Shown: one piece after another, positions 1 through 7,471 of the stretch | Numbering within the stretch: the stretch's first letter is position 1 | How the letters are laid out: each line of letters opens with the position of its first letter | Source of the DNA: Planctomycetaceae bacterium | GTDB taxonomy: Bacteria; Planctomycetota; Planctomycetia; Pirellulales; Pirellulaceae | Direction of reading: 5' to 3' | Assembly (NCBI GenBank): GCA_022614795.1 | Contig: JAKEHX010000592.1 | Coordinates: forward strand, 1 to 16,918 | Length of the DNA: 16,918 bases | Notes under the pieces: generated by a model | The model's database searches: none | What the model was told of the DNA's origin: nothing | The model's input: the letters and a program-made list of their open reading frames with translations, nothing else | Position numbers and translations under genes: made by a program

Positions 1-29
1 GCCGCGAGCGGCATGGCTGGTAAGCTGTT

Positions 30-857
30 CTACTTCCCGCAGTAGTCGATGGCGCGGGCGATTTCGCTCTTGAGGCGCGAGCGGGGGACGATCCGATCGA
101 CGAAGCCGTGCTCCAGCAGAAACTCGCTGGTCTGAAAGCCCTTGGGAAGCTCCAGACGAATCGTCGCTTTGATCGTGCGCGGGCCTGCGAAACCAATTAG
201 CGCCTTGGGCTCGGCAAACACCAGGTCGCCCAAGGAGGCGAAGCTGGCGGCGACGCCCCCCATGGTCGGATTGGTCAGCACCGAGATGAAGAGCCCGCCG
301 GTCCGGTCGTAGCGGGCCAGGGCAGCCGAGACTTTGGCCATTTGCATGAGCGAGAGGATGCCCTCGTGCATGCGGGCGCCGCCGCCGGAGCCGCTGATGA
401 TGATCAGGGGGAGGTTCTCGGCCGTGGCACGCTCGACCAGGCGGGCCAAGCGCTCGCCGACGACCGAGCCCATGCTCCCCATGATGAATGCCGAATCGGT
501 CACGGCAAAGGCGACGCGGCGGGCCCGGATCATCCCCAGGCCGGTGAGGGCGGCGTCCATCAGCCCGGTCCGCTGCTGCTCCGCGATGAGGCGGTCGCGA
601 TAGGGCTTTTGGTCGGCGAATTCCAGCGGATCGGTGGGGCGAAGCTGGGCGTCGATTTCCTCAAACGTGCCATCGTCGAGGACTTGCCGGACCCGATCGA
701 GAGCCGAGACGTAGAAGTGGTATTCGCACTGCGGGCAGACGTTGAGCAGCTTCTCGGCTTCTTTGCGGTAGATCGACCCCTTGCAGCCGGGGCAGCGAAT
801 CCACAACCCTTCGGGCACTCCGCGTTTGGGTCGCTGGCTGGCGGTTTCGGTGGGCAT
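30..857 (-). CDS. accD: Acetyl-CoA carboxylase carboxyltransferase subunit beta
   Basis: This is the beta half of the carboxyltransferase that moves CO2 from carboxybiotin to acetyl-CoA, giving malonyl-CoA for fatty acid synthesis in the cytoplasm. The 275-residue product starts with the family's four-cysteine zinc ribbon (C22, C25, C41, C44). The crotonase-fold core follows, with SGSGGGARMHEG, LSLMQMAK, NPTMGGVAASFASLGD and GFAGPRTI, and it ends in the usual SEFLLEHGFVDRIV. The frame stays open upstream to 1241, but that part is low-complexity Arg/Pro sequence running into the neighbouring gene, so the ATG at 857 is chosen. It gives a normal family length. No clear Shine-Dalgarno site is seen. 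It lies 62 bp behind the phosphatase-like gene on the same strand and may be co-transcribed. The alpha subunit gene is not in the window. Identification is firm. Confidence 0.95.
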   Translation of the reverse strand: MPTETASQRPKRGVPEGLWIRCPGCKGSIYRKEAEKLLNVCPQCEYHFYVSALDRVRQVLDDGTFEEIDAQLRPTDPLEFADQKPYRDRLIAEQQRTGLMDAALTGLGMIRARRVAFAVTDSAFIMGSMGSVVGERLARLVERATAENLPLIIISGSGGGARMHEGILSLMQMAKVSAALARYDRTGGLFISVLTNPTMGGVAASFASLGDLVFAEPKALIGFAGPRTIKATIRLELPKGFQTSEFLLEHGFVDRIVPRSRLKSEIARAIDYCGK

Positions 858-919
858 GGAGAGGGTAGGGCGGCACGCGGAGGTGCAGACCAGTTCGGAC
901 GGCACACGGAGTGTACTAC

Positions 920-1501
920 TTAGCCGGCGATGGCGACGCGCTCCGGCTGGAAGTCGATCATGTGCCAGCCGCCGCACTCGCATTCGGCCTGCCACAGATC
1001 GCCCACACCGGACTGGTTCAGGACGCTGCGGACCAGGCTGGCAAGCGGCTCGGGAATGACCAGGGCGATCGTACCTGTTTTGTGCTTGCGTGTCAGGCGG
1101 GTGAGGGCGGCCCGCACCCGTTCCAGGGCAGTGCTGATCGGCTCGCCTTGCGGGGGGCAGACTGTTTCCGGGTGGTCCTGCAATTGGCGGAAAACCTTGG
1201 GCTGGCTGTGCTTCACTTCGTCGATCAATTTGCCGTGCCACAGGCCGTGGTCAAGGTTTTGCAGCTCGTCGAGCGTTTTGACCTTGAGCTTGTGATCAGC
1301 CGCCAGGGCCTTGGCTGTCTGCTCGGCCGAACGGCAGGGGGACGAATAGAGCTGGGTAATTGGCGTGCCGTGAAGTTCGGCGACGATGCGGCCAACCTGG
1401 AGGGCGCCGACCTCACTGAGGGGGATATCCAAGATCCCCTTAATGCGGCCCTGCTCGTCGAAATCGGTCGAACCGGGCCGGATAATCAGAAACTGAACCA
1501 T
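920..1501 (-). CDS. Histidine phosphatase superfamily pseudoenzyme (both catalytic His replaced by Pro)
   Basis: The 193-residue protein has the phosphoglycerate-mutase-like fold signature. It opens with QFLIIRPGST where active enzymes have RHG(E/S)T, then shows LYSSPCRSAEQTAKALA, matching the SPxxRxxQTA helix, and DHGLWHGK, matching the G-E/L-WEG region. The phosphorylated histidine is Pro9 (codon 1475-1477). The second histidine, normally in VSHG, is also proline: ALVIPEP, Pro150 (codon 1052-1054). Two independent replacements by the same residue argue against a sequencing error. The protein is therefore probably catalytically dead and may bind or regulate a partner; that is inference. The ATG at 1501 is chosen because the fold begins right there; the frame is open further upstream without recognisable sequence. 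It precedes accD by 62 bp. Its own role is unknown. Confidence 0.82.
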   Translation of the reverse strand: MVQFLIIRPGSTDFDEQGRIKGILDIPLSEVGALQVGRIVAELHGTPITQLYSSPCRSAEQTAKALAADHKLKVKTLDELQNLDHGLWHGKLIDEVKHSQPKVFRQLQDHPETVCPPQGEPISTALERVRAALTRLTRKHKTGTIALVIPEPLASLVRSVLNQSGVGDLWQAECECGGWHMIDFQPERVAIAG

Positions 1502-2060
1502 GGCGGGCAAAACCTGAGTTGTATGGGTGTGAGCCGGGACGCACATCGTCCGCGACGGGCCCCAGCGTAGAAACATTCGGGGGAGAGGCTTGCAGGATCC
1601 AACGGGAAAGCACGGGCCTTGTCGCATCTTGGCGACGGCTCGATGGGCCGGTCCGCGCAGGCAACCAGTGCCAGGATCGGGCGGCGGGGAGAGCAAGAAT
1701 CGAACGGCTGCCGTAAGGCGGCGACCATTCTTGTTGGGTCCTTTTAGGCACAAGCGGGCAGCACTGCGTGCAGTAGCAACGGTGGGCCCGGGCAGCGGGA
1801 CAGGTCAGGTAACACCCGACATGGGCCGCATGCCAAGCCCCCATTTTACAATCGGCCACGGCAGTCGTCAGTACGTCTTACAAACTCTGACGGGATGACT
1901 ACCTATCCGGGTGGGCGCTTGACTTTGGCGACACAAACCTTTTCCTGCCAATGACTTACGAGAATGTTGGGGCTGCCTCGGTCGCTTCGAGGCCGGCAAC
2001 CTTGCCGGATTTGCAGCCTCCAACGGCAACTTAGGAATCGGAGCAAATCGGGTGCCAGGG
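1502..2060. other. 559-bp non-coding stretch with two extended stem-loops
   Basis: I see no convincing gene between scpB and the phosphatase-like gene. Two structures stand out. At 1693-1734 an outer 8-bp stem (GCAAGAAT with ATTCTTGT) encloses an internal loop and a 6-bp stem closed by a GTAA tetraloop. At 1791-1834 a rod-like hairpin pairs GGCAGCGG with CCGCATGCC and GTC-GGT with ACC-GAC. This second one pairs better on the minus strand, where two mismatches become G-U pairs, so it could be part of the mRNA leader of the phosphatase-like gene. A further perfect hairpin, CCGGCA/TGCCGG, lies at 1993-2008, just 3' of scpB. No T-tract follows any of them. Function is unknown. Confidence 0.3.
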
Positions 2061-2828
2061 CTAGAGATCGCGCTCAATCTCCTGGCTCCGGGGCAAATCC
2101 GACAGCTCATCCAGGTCAAACAAGTCCAGAAAGCGGTCCGTCGTTCGATAGACGGGCCTGGCACTTTTCTCGCTTTGGAGAACCAGCGTGAGAAGGTCAC
2201 GGCGGACCAACTGGGCGAGGATGCTGCCGGTCGGCTTGCCCCGCAAGCGGTCGATCTCCGGCTGGGTGATCGGCTGCTGGTAGGCAACGATCGCCAGCAC
2301 GTCGATGGCCGATTGCGACAGGCGGGCTTCGCGGACGGTCCCGTAGAAAACGTCGCGAAGCTGGGCAAATTCAGGCTTGAGTGCCAGTTGGTAGCCCAAA
2401 TCCACGGAAATAATGGTGTAGGGGCATCCCTCCTGGGCGTATTGCGCGTTCAGCTCCGCGACCAGGTCGTCGATTTCGTCGGGACGGACACCTCGCATCA
2501 AGGTCGCAATCCGCTCGCTGGCCAGCGGTTCATTGGCCGGATGCCCCACAAACAGCATCGCTTCCAGGATCGTCTTGGGCACAATTTCGCATTGGTCATC
2601 CTCTGGCTGGGCCGCCTCGGCCGGGAGCGGCGCCGGCGGCTCGATCGAGCGGGCTCGTTCCGCTCGCTCGGCCTCCGGGTAGGGGTCTGCTCCCTTGCTC
2701 AGAATCGCCGCGTAGGCTCGGCTCAATTCGTCGAGCGAGAGCCCCTGGTCGTCGGGGTCGATGAATCCGTCGAGATCCAGCGGCTGCTCGAGAGGTTCAG
2801 ATTGGGACGCGCGGGGCGGCGGGGACAT
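2061..2828 (-). CDS. scpB: SMC-Scp complex subunit ScpB
   Basis: ScpB is the paired winged-helix protein that binds ScpA and works with the SMC ATPase in chromosome compaction and segregation on the nucleoid. The core runs from about residue 84 (PKTILEAMLFVGHPANEPLA) to the C-terminus. It includes the first winged helix, then the family's most recognisable stretch, LSQSAIDVLAIVAYQQPIT and QPEIDRLRGKPTGSILAQLV, and PVYRTTDRFLDLFDL at the end. The 255-residue product is longer than typical ScpB because of an N-terminal extension of roughly 80 residues rich in Glu, Pro and Ala, probably disordered. The ATG at 2828 is used; an alternative start lies nine codons upstream at 2855, and neither has a strong ribosome site. 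scpA is not adjacent. It is preceded by the composite inverted repeat at 3002-3075, so it may be transcribed separately from the Tad block. Confidence 0.92.
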   Translation of the reverse strand: MSPPPRASQSEPLEQPLDLDGFIDPDDQGLSLDELSRAYAAILSKGADPYPEAERAERARSIEPPAPLPAEAAQPEDDQCEIVPKTILEAMLFVGHPANEPLASERIATLMRGVRPDEIDDLVAELNAQYAQEGCPYTIISVDLGYQLALKPEFAQLRDVFYGTVREARLSQSAIDVLAIVAYQQPITQPEIDRLRGKPTGSILAQLVRRDLLTLVLQSEKSARPVYRTTDRFLDLFDLDELSDLPRSQEIERDL

Positions 2829-3001
2829 GCATCCGAGTTTACGGTGCGGCCGCAAGCAGGGAAAGTTCAGAGTGGCGCGGCCGGTGCAAGCGCGGGTCGC
2901 GTGTATTAGGCAGGGCGCTGCAAATAAACCACCCGTAACCGTCCTTGCGCGAAACCTGAGAGTTTCGGAAGTCGAGTCCCGTTCACGGGGCTTTGCCGGC
3001 G

Positions 3002-3075
3002 AGGCCCGCCGTTTACGGCGGGTTCGACGTTAATCGCGTCGCGCCTCTTGTGAACCCGCCGTAAACGGCGGGCCT
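3002..3075. repeat. Composite inverted repeat: two 24-bp perfect arms, each itself palindromic
   Basis: The arms at 3002-3025 and 3052-3075 are exact reverse complements, separated by 26 bp. Each arm contains its own 18-bp palindrome, CCCGCCGT-TT-ACGGCGGG at 3005-3022 and its mirror at 3055-3072. The spacer can form a small CGACG/CGTCG hairpin (3025-3041). The layout, two inverted copies of one palindrome, resembles REP-pair (BIME-like) elements. It may also act as a transcription barrier at the end of the Tad block. Confidence 0.8.
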
Positions 3076-3086
3076 AACCAGGCAAA

Positions 3087-3102
3087 GGGCCATGAATGGC
3101 CC
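3087..3102. repeat. Short palindrome GGGCCAT-GA-ATGGCCC
   Basis: Perfect 7-bp arms around a 2-base centre, 11 bp beyond the composite inverted repeat. No T-tract follows on either strand, so it is listed as a repeat rather than a terminator. Confidence 0.55.
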
Positions 3103-3181
3103 TCCAGCGAAACAGTCCGGCAACCATTCCTGCGATTAGTGAGCAGCAAAGGATGCGGTGTTGTATTTCCTGCATTCTGCC

Positions 3182-4402
3182 TTACTTCTTCGCCTTGCCC
3201 TTGCCGCCCAAGAATCCGAGCCAGCCGCCGGACTTCGCGTCCCCGTCTTCGGCCTGCTGGCCTGCGGCTTTTTCGTTGTTCAGGCTGTCCACCAGCGTAG
3301 AAATCGCCTGCGTAATGCTGGCGCGGGGCGCCTGATCGATCAGCGGCACGCCGTTGTTGCGAACTTCGACCATCGTCTTGTAGTCGTTGGGCAATTGCCA
3401 ATAAATCTCGCGGCCCATGGTTTCCTGGGCCTTCTTCAGGCTGATTTGCCCGCTGTCCAGACCCACGCGGTTGACAATGATCTTGACCTTGTCTTTCAGC
3501 CCTTCGACCTCGTTGAACGACATCATCAGCCGCACCACGTTGCGCAGGCACGGCAGGTCGAGCTGCGTGACCAGCAGGATGTCTTTGGCCGACCTCAGTG
3601 CGACCATGTCCAGGGCGTTGTAGCTCTTCGACAGGTCGAGAATCATGTGGGTGAACGACGCCTTCAGCAGCCCCAGCACGCGCGTCAGGTCTTCTGGAGA
3701 CACGAGCGACGCGTCCTGCAATTGCACGGGCCGCGGCAGCAGGTACAGCCCCGAGGAATGCTTGGTGAGCGAGCGCTTGAGCAGCGTGAAGTCGAGCCGC
3801 GTGATGTTCTGGGCGACATCGACCAGCGTGTAGTCGGGAATGGTGTCGAGAAAGACGTCGGCGTCGCCGAGCGACAGATCCAAGTCGCAGAGCACGACGC
3901 TGTTTTTCTGTTCGGCCGACAGCATGCACGCCAGATTCACCGCCAGGCTGGTGCTGCCGACGCCGCCCGTGGCGCCGCACACGGCGACAACCTGGCAGGA
4001 ACGGCTGTTGCCGCCGCCGCCGCCATATTTCGCGACGCTGATGCGGTCGAGAGCATGCAGGAGGTCTTCGACCTTGACCGGCTGCGCGAGGAACTCCTTC
4101 GCGCCGGCACGCATCGCCTTGAGGATCAACTGGCCGTCGGTCGAACTGCTGACCACGAGCACCGCGCACTCCGGCGCGATTTCCCGCATTTGCTCGATCA
4201 GCTTGAGCCCCTTCTCGGGATTGGAATCGATCGAGACGACACCGATGTCGGGCTTGGTCTGGCCCACGACGTCGGCGAAGAACTCAAATCGCGAGCATTC
4301 GGCCTCGAGCCAAACAATATCCATTCCCAGCAACATGTTCTTGAGCGCGTTGCGGGAATTGTCGCTCGGGTCGACGATCGCCAGTCGAAGGACGTTGCTC
4401 AT
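3182..4402 (-). CDS. cpaE: CpaE/TadZ-like pilus assembly protein (degenerate receiver plus atypical MinD-like ATPase)
   Basis: CpaE/TadZ proteins localise the Tad secretion machine in the cell. The N-terminal ~125 residues form a response-regulator-like domain (LAIVDPSDNSRNALK to AMRAGAKEFLAQPVK). In it the normal phospho-acceptor position in PDIGVVSID appears to be Ser57. The C-terminal part is a ParA/MinD-type domain with LCDLDLSLGDADVFLD, MILDLSKSYN and VKIIVNRVG. Its P-loop reads GATGGVGSTSLAVNLA, with Ser150 where a classic Walker A has lysine; atypical P-loops are known in this family. The tail is Lys/Gly-rich. The ATG at 4402 gives 406 residues and starts directly at the receiver fold; a start 12 codons upstream is possible. 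cpaF, which usually follows, is absent. The gene lies 206 bp after cpaC on the same strand. Confidence 0.88.
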   Translation of the reverse strand: MSNVLRLAIVDPSDNSRNALKNMLLGMDIVWLEAECSRFEFFADVVGQTKPDIGVVSIDSNPEKGLKLIEQMREIAPECAVLVVSSSTDGQLILKAMRAGAKEFLAQPVKVEDLLHALDRISVAKYGGGGGNSRSCQVVAVCGATGGVGSTSLAVNLACMLSAEQKNSVVLCDLDLSLGDADVFLDTIPDYTLVDVAQNITRLDFTLLKRSLTKHSSGLYLLPRPVQLQDASLVSPEDLTRVLGLLKASFTHMILDLSKSYNALDMVALRSAKDILLVTQLDLPCLRNVVRLMMSFNEVEGLKDKVKIIVNRVGLDSGQISLKKAQETMGREIYWQLPNDYKTMVEVRNNGVPLIDQAPRASITQAISTLVDSLNNEKAAGQQAEDGDAKSGGWLGFLGGKGKAKK

Positions 4403-4477
4403 CGCAGCAGGGATACTCAGCGATTGCAGCGGGGGCAAACTCGGACTCGCGAGCGCGGCGGCCCGCTAACCAAGGAA

Positions 4478-4498
4478 GGGCAGGGTCGTCCCCTGCCC
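4478..4498 (-). other. Stem-loop between cpaC and cpaE
   Basis: GGGCAGGG pairs perfectly with CCCTGCCC around a 5-base loop. On the minus strand it is followed by TTCCTTGG, too weak a T-tract to call a terminator. It could dampen read-through from cpaC into cpaE. Confidence 0.4.
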
Positions 4499-4560
4499 CT
4501 CAAGTGTAGGACAGCAATTGGGTCCTGTTCGGGAAATCCAGAGGGCTCGTTCCCGCCGTC

Positions 4561-4593
4561 GGCCGCCCTTTCGGACTACCCGAAAGAGCGGCC
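4561..4593 (-). other. Long stem-loop immediately 3' of cpaC
   Basis: Two 14-base arms (4561-4574 and 4580-4593, starting GGCCGC and ending GCGGCC) pair with a single mismatch around a 5-base loop. The hairpin begins 15 bases after the cpaC stop codon on the minus strand. No T-tract follows, so an mRNA-stabilising or processing role is as likely as termination. Confidence 0.5.
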
Positions 4594-4608
4594 AGTCATT
4601 CCCTACAG

Positions 4609-6246
4609 CTACCTCAATTCGTCGTAGCCTAGCGGACCGATCATCGTCGGCTGCAATCCGGCCGATGGTTTGCGGCTCGAGGAGACGGACTGCACGGTTT
4701 TGACGTTTCCGCCCCGCGACGCGGAAGAGACGCCTGTGCCGATCGTACCGCGATACCCATAGCCCGGAGCGCTAACGACCGGAGCGACCCGGCCCGACGA
4801 GTGGGCGCCCATGGGGGCCGGCTGCTTGAACGATTCGGCAGGAGCTTGCTCATACAGTCCGCCGTTCATTCGGCCGCCGGGGCCGCAGTTGCCGTTCTCG
4901 CAGCCCGCCTTGGGCACTTCGAGGTAGCCGCGGCCGTACAGCTCGCAGTCATTGGGGCTGACCGTCAGCTGGCCCGGTCCGCACGGCGGAACCTCGTGTG
5001 GATCCATCGCTTCGCAGAATTCCGGCGTCACGAATATCAAGAGCTCAATTTCGTTGCGGGTGTTCGAAACCCGGCGGAACGGCGCGCCGAACCAGGGCAC
5101 GTCGGCCAGTAGCGGCACACCGCGATTGATCGCTTCTTCGCGGTAGTACACCAGGCCGGCGATCGCCAGGGTCTGGCCAGCCTTCATTTCGACGGCCGTA
5201 TCGGCGCGGCGAGTGCGGAAGCCAGGTGTGCCCGTGACCGAATCCCGCAAGCTGGTATCGATTTCGCGGACGGCCGGCCGCACTTCCAGGCGGACGGAAC
5301 CGTTGCCGAGCACGATCGGGACGAAATCGATTTGGGTGCCGAATTCACGCCACTGAAGCGTGGTGACGCCCACCGACTGCTGAACTGGGAACGGGATTTC
5401 GCCGCCGACGTTGAAGGTCGCGGGGCGGCCCGAAAGCGTGGTCAGGGTTGGTTCGGCCATCAACTTGGCCAGGTTGTTTTCGCGGAGGGCTTCCAAGAAC
5501 CCAAAGAAGCTGCTGTTGTCGCCCACGATGCCAAAGGAGACCGTGGCTGACGAGGCCGCGTCGCTGCCCCCGCTGCCGATAGTCTTCAGCACGCCGCTGG
5601 CGGTCTGGGTGACGAAGTTGTCGCCATTGATGTAGGCCCAGTCAAAGCCCAGCGTCCGCAACTTGGTGCGCGAAACTTCCATCACCTTGACGTGCAGCAG
5701 CACCTTCTGGACGCCGCCCACCGTCATATCGTTGATGATGTTTGGAAAGTAATCGCGGGCCACGTTCGAGATGCTGCTGACCATCTCGGCTTTCGGGACG
5801 TAGCCCGAAATGTACAGGCTGCTGTTGAGCGGCCGCAGCCGCAGCGACGCCTCGGGAAACAGCGACTTGAGGGTGGCATCCAGCTCGCCCACATCGCCGA
5901 GGATCAAGACGTCCACGGTGGTGACCGCGCCTTCCGCGTCCCAGACGTTGACCTGGGTCACGCCGGCCCGCAGGGCGGAGAGCTGAATGGACCTGGGCGA
6001 GATCGGGACGACCCGCACCACGTCGGGGTTGTTGACGAGCATCTTGGGCACGTCGAACTGGAATTCGACGACCTTGCTCGTGTTGACGGTCATTTCCAGA
6101 CGTTCCGTGGTGGATTTGACCTGGAATTTGACGCCCGGCGGCGATTCCTCTTGGGCCTGCGCCTGCACGGGGCAGGACAAGCCGCAAAAGAGGGCAGCAA
6201 GGCCAGCGAGGACGGCGCGGCGCGCCGTAAGCAATGAAATCGACAT
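4609..6246 (-). CDS. cpaC: Tad pilus secretin CpaC/RcpA with Cys-rich C-terminal tail
   Basis: Secretins form the outer-membrane ring through which the Flp pilus leaves the cell. The 545-residue product has a signal peptide (Arg-Arg, a hydrophobic stretch, then PVQAQAQ; likely cleavage near residue 30). An N-terminal pilus domain follows (VNTSKVVEFQFDVPKMLVN; VTQVNVWDAEG), then a BON-like segment (~120-175). The secretin core runs at about 180-410, with KVLLHVKVMEVSRTKLRTLG, LAEPTL-like KLMAEPTLTTLSGRPATFNVGGEIPFP and ELLIFVTPEF. After the core comes a ~135-residue tail with cysteines at 411, 422, 434, 449 and 454 and a Gly/Ser-rich end. The ATG at 6246 is supported by AAGGAAG just upstream and by the signal peptide. 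It lies 150 bp after cpaB and is followed closely by a strong stem-loop. Confidence 0.93.
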   Translation of the reverse strand: MSISLLTARRAVLAGLAALFCGLSCPVQAQAQEESPPGVKFQVKSTTERLEMTVNTSKVVEFQFDVPKMLVNNPDVVRVVPISPRSIQLSALRAGVTQVNVWDAEGAVTTVDVLILGDVGELDATLKSLFPEASLRLRPLNSSLYISGYVPKAEMVSSISNVARDYFPNIINDMTVGGVQKVLLHVKVMEVSRTKLRTLGFDWAYINGDNFVTQTASGVLKTIGSGGSDAASSATVSFGIVGDNSSFFGFLEALRENNLAKLMAEPTLTTLSGRPATFNVGGEIPFPVQQSVGVTTLQWREFGTQIDFVPIVLGNGSVRLEVRPAVREIDTSLRDSVTGTPGFRTRRADTAVEMKAGQTLAIAGLVYYREEAINRGVPLLADVPWFGAPFRRVSNTRNEIELLIFVTPEFCEAMDPHEVPPCGPGQLTVSPNDCELYGRGYLEVPKAGCENGNCGPGGRMNGGLYEQAPAESFKQPAPMGAHSSGRVAPVVSAPGYGYRGTIGTGVSSASRGGNVKTVQSVSSSRKPSAGLQPTMIGPLGYDELR

Positions 6247-6347
6247 CCGTGTTCTTCCTTGCGTCCTGGGTAAACGCGAGTTTCCGATCCGTGTGAAAAA
6301 TCGTCCGCTGATTCGAGGTGCAAGCTTCCTGTTGTCGTCGTGATCCC

Positions 6348-6378
6348 GGTCGCCGGTCCAGTCATTGGTCCGGCGACC
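6348..6378 (-). other. Stem-loop 3' of cpaB
   Basis: GGTCGCCGG pairs perfectly with CCGGCGACC (9 bp), and CCA/TGG can extend pairing within the loop. It begins 18 bases after the cpaB stop codon on the minus strand. No T-tract is present. Confidence 0.45.
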
Positions 6379-6396
6379 GTTCACGTCTCATATCTG

Positions 6397-7392
6397 CTAA
6401 TTAGGGTTGTTTGTTCCGTCCGGGTTGTTTGCTCCGGGCTGGGGCGATTCGGGCTGTGGCTCCGGAGTGACCGGGGCCAGATCGTACTGGGCCGTCCCCC
6501 CGACCCGCGTCGGCAGTTGTCGCTTGTCGTTCCAATCATATTGTTCCGAGCCGCGCGGGCCCGTGATGATCATCCGCCAGGCGACGTCTGCAAAGTTCGC
6601 GTTGGGGCCAAACGACGGCAAGCTTGGTCCGGGGGTCACCGATTCGGGGTCCACCCGGTCGCTGGCCAGGCTGCCCCTGCCTTCCAGGATTTGGTCAATG
6701 GAAGCCACTTCTTCGCCTCCATCGGTGTCTTGCTCATCGGGGCTGCGGAGCGTCAGCACGATCTTGCCGACACGGGCGGCGACGACCAGCTCGCGGGTGT
6801 GCTCAGGCTTGAGCAGCAGCGAGACGGTGCGGAACATGCCGCTGTCGCCCTTGGCGCCGCTCTCGGTGTTGCGCTCGGTATTGGTATTCACTGCGAACAC
6901 GCGGACGTTCTTCAGGATCGTGAAGGCGCCCGTGAGCTGAATTCCCTGGCTGAGGTCGCGCTTCAGGAACACCATCACGTCCACGCGGTCGCCCGGAGCG
7001 ATCGCCTTCATCACCGTATCCTCGTCCACCTTCACCGGCATCGCCCGATAGCCATCGGGAATCTTGTTCGCGGTGCTCAGCGGCGAATCGGTGATCTTGC
7101 TGATGTGGATCGGCTCTCCCTTGAAAAACCGGGAGTTGGCGAACTTGTCTTTCACGTCGTCCAGGCGGCGAACGGCCCCTTCGGGGATCTTGTTCTTCGG
7201 CCAGTCTTCCAGCTTGACGTTCTTGTCGTCGAGCTTGGCGCTGATGTCGATGTCGCTCAGGGCGACGAGGATTTGCTCCATCTCCAGGCTACCGCCGGCT
7301 CCGCCGCGATCCATGACCTGGCTGATGCCGATCGACGCCACCAGGCCGCAGCCCAGGGCGATGAATATCAGGATCAGCGATTTCATGCGCAT
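6397..7392 (-). CDS. cpaB: Flp pilus assembly protein CpaB/RcpC
   Basis: CpaB/RcpC is an envelope protein of the Tad apparatus that works with the secretin. The 331-residue product starts with a membrane anchor (SLILIFIALGCGLVASIGIS). A SAF-type domain follows (QILVALSDIDISAKLDDKNV, GEPIHISKIT), then the RcpC core: GYRAMPVKVDEDT, IAPGDRVDVMVFL, TILKNVRVFAVN and SLLLKPEHTRELVVAARVGKI, ending in LTLRSPDE. The last ~60 residues are Pro/Asn-rich, probably disordered. The ATG at 7392 has AAAGGA eight bases upstream; a second ATG two codons later is possible. It lies 79 bp after tadE and 150 bp before cpaC, in the gene order usual for Tad loci, which supports the assignment. Confidence 0.9.
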   Translation of the reverse strand: MRMKSLILIFIALGCGLVASIGISQVMDRGGAGGSLEMEQILVALSDIDISAKLDDKNVKLEDWPKNKIPEGAVRRLDDVKDKFANSRFFKGEPIHISKITDSPLSTANKIPDGYRAMPVKVDEDTVMKAIAPGDRVDVMVFLKRDLSQGIQLTGAFTILKNVRVFAVNTNTERNTESGAKGDSGMFRTVSLLLKPEHTRELVVAARVGKIVLTLRSPDEQDTDGGEEVASIDQILEGRGSLASDRVDPESVTPGPSLPSFGPNANFADVAWRMIITGPRGSEQYDWNDKRQLPTRVGGTAQYDLAPVTPEPQPESPQPGANNPDGTNNPN

Positions 7393-7441
7393 CTTTCGTT
7401 TCCTTTGCCAAACGAGGCTCGAGCTATGGGTGTGTCAGGTC

Positions 7442-7465
7442 GGTCATCAAACCGCGTTGATGGTC
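7442..7465 (-). other. Weak stem-loop 3' of tadE-like gene
   Basis: CATCAA pairs with TTGATG around ACCGCG (7445-7462), extendable with G-U pairs. It begins about 7-10 bases after the tadE-like stop on the minus strand. It has no T-tract and could be chance. Confidence 0.3.
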
Positions 7466-7471
7466 TCCGTC

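Larger units (their letters stand above)
2829..3181. other. Intergenic region between cpaE and scpB, filled by palindromes
   Basis: No gene is seen in this 353-bp gap. It holds a short hairpin, CGAAAC/GTTTCG (2950-2967), the composite inverted repeat at 3002-3075 and the palindrome at 3087-3102, both listed separately. The order on the minus strand (cpaE stop, palindromes, scpB start) suggests that one Tad transcript ends here and the scpB promoter lies nearer 2829. I could not pick a convincing promoter. Confidence 0.4.

Noticed and set aside
858..1241. N-terminal extension of accD by 128 codons
   Set aside because: The extension is Arg/Pro-rich, has no family match and lies almost entirely over the phosphatase-like gene on the same strand; the zinc ribbon starts at the normal distance from the ATG at 857.
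1791..1834. CAGGTCAGG within a rod-like hairpin, recalling the SRP RNA tip
   Set aside because: The GGAA tetraloop and the AGCAGC side of the conserved internal loop, nearly invariant in SRP RNA, are absent.
3158..4627. Long plus-strand open frame opposite cpaE
   Set aside because: It is antisense to a clear cpaE gene, contains no family signature, and is expected from GC-rich codon bias on the other strand.
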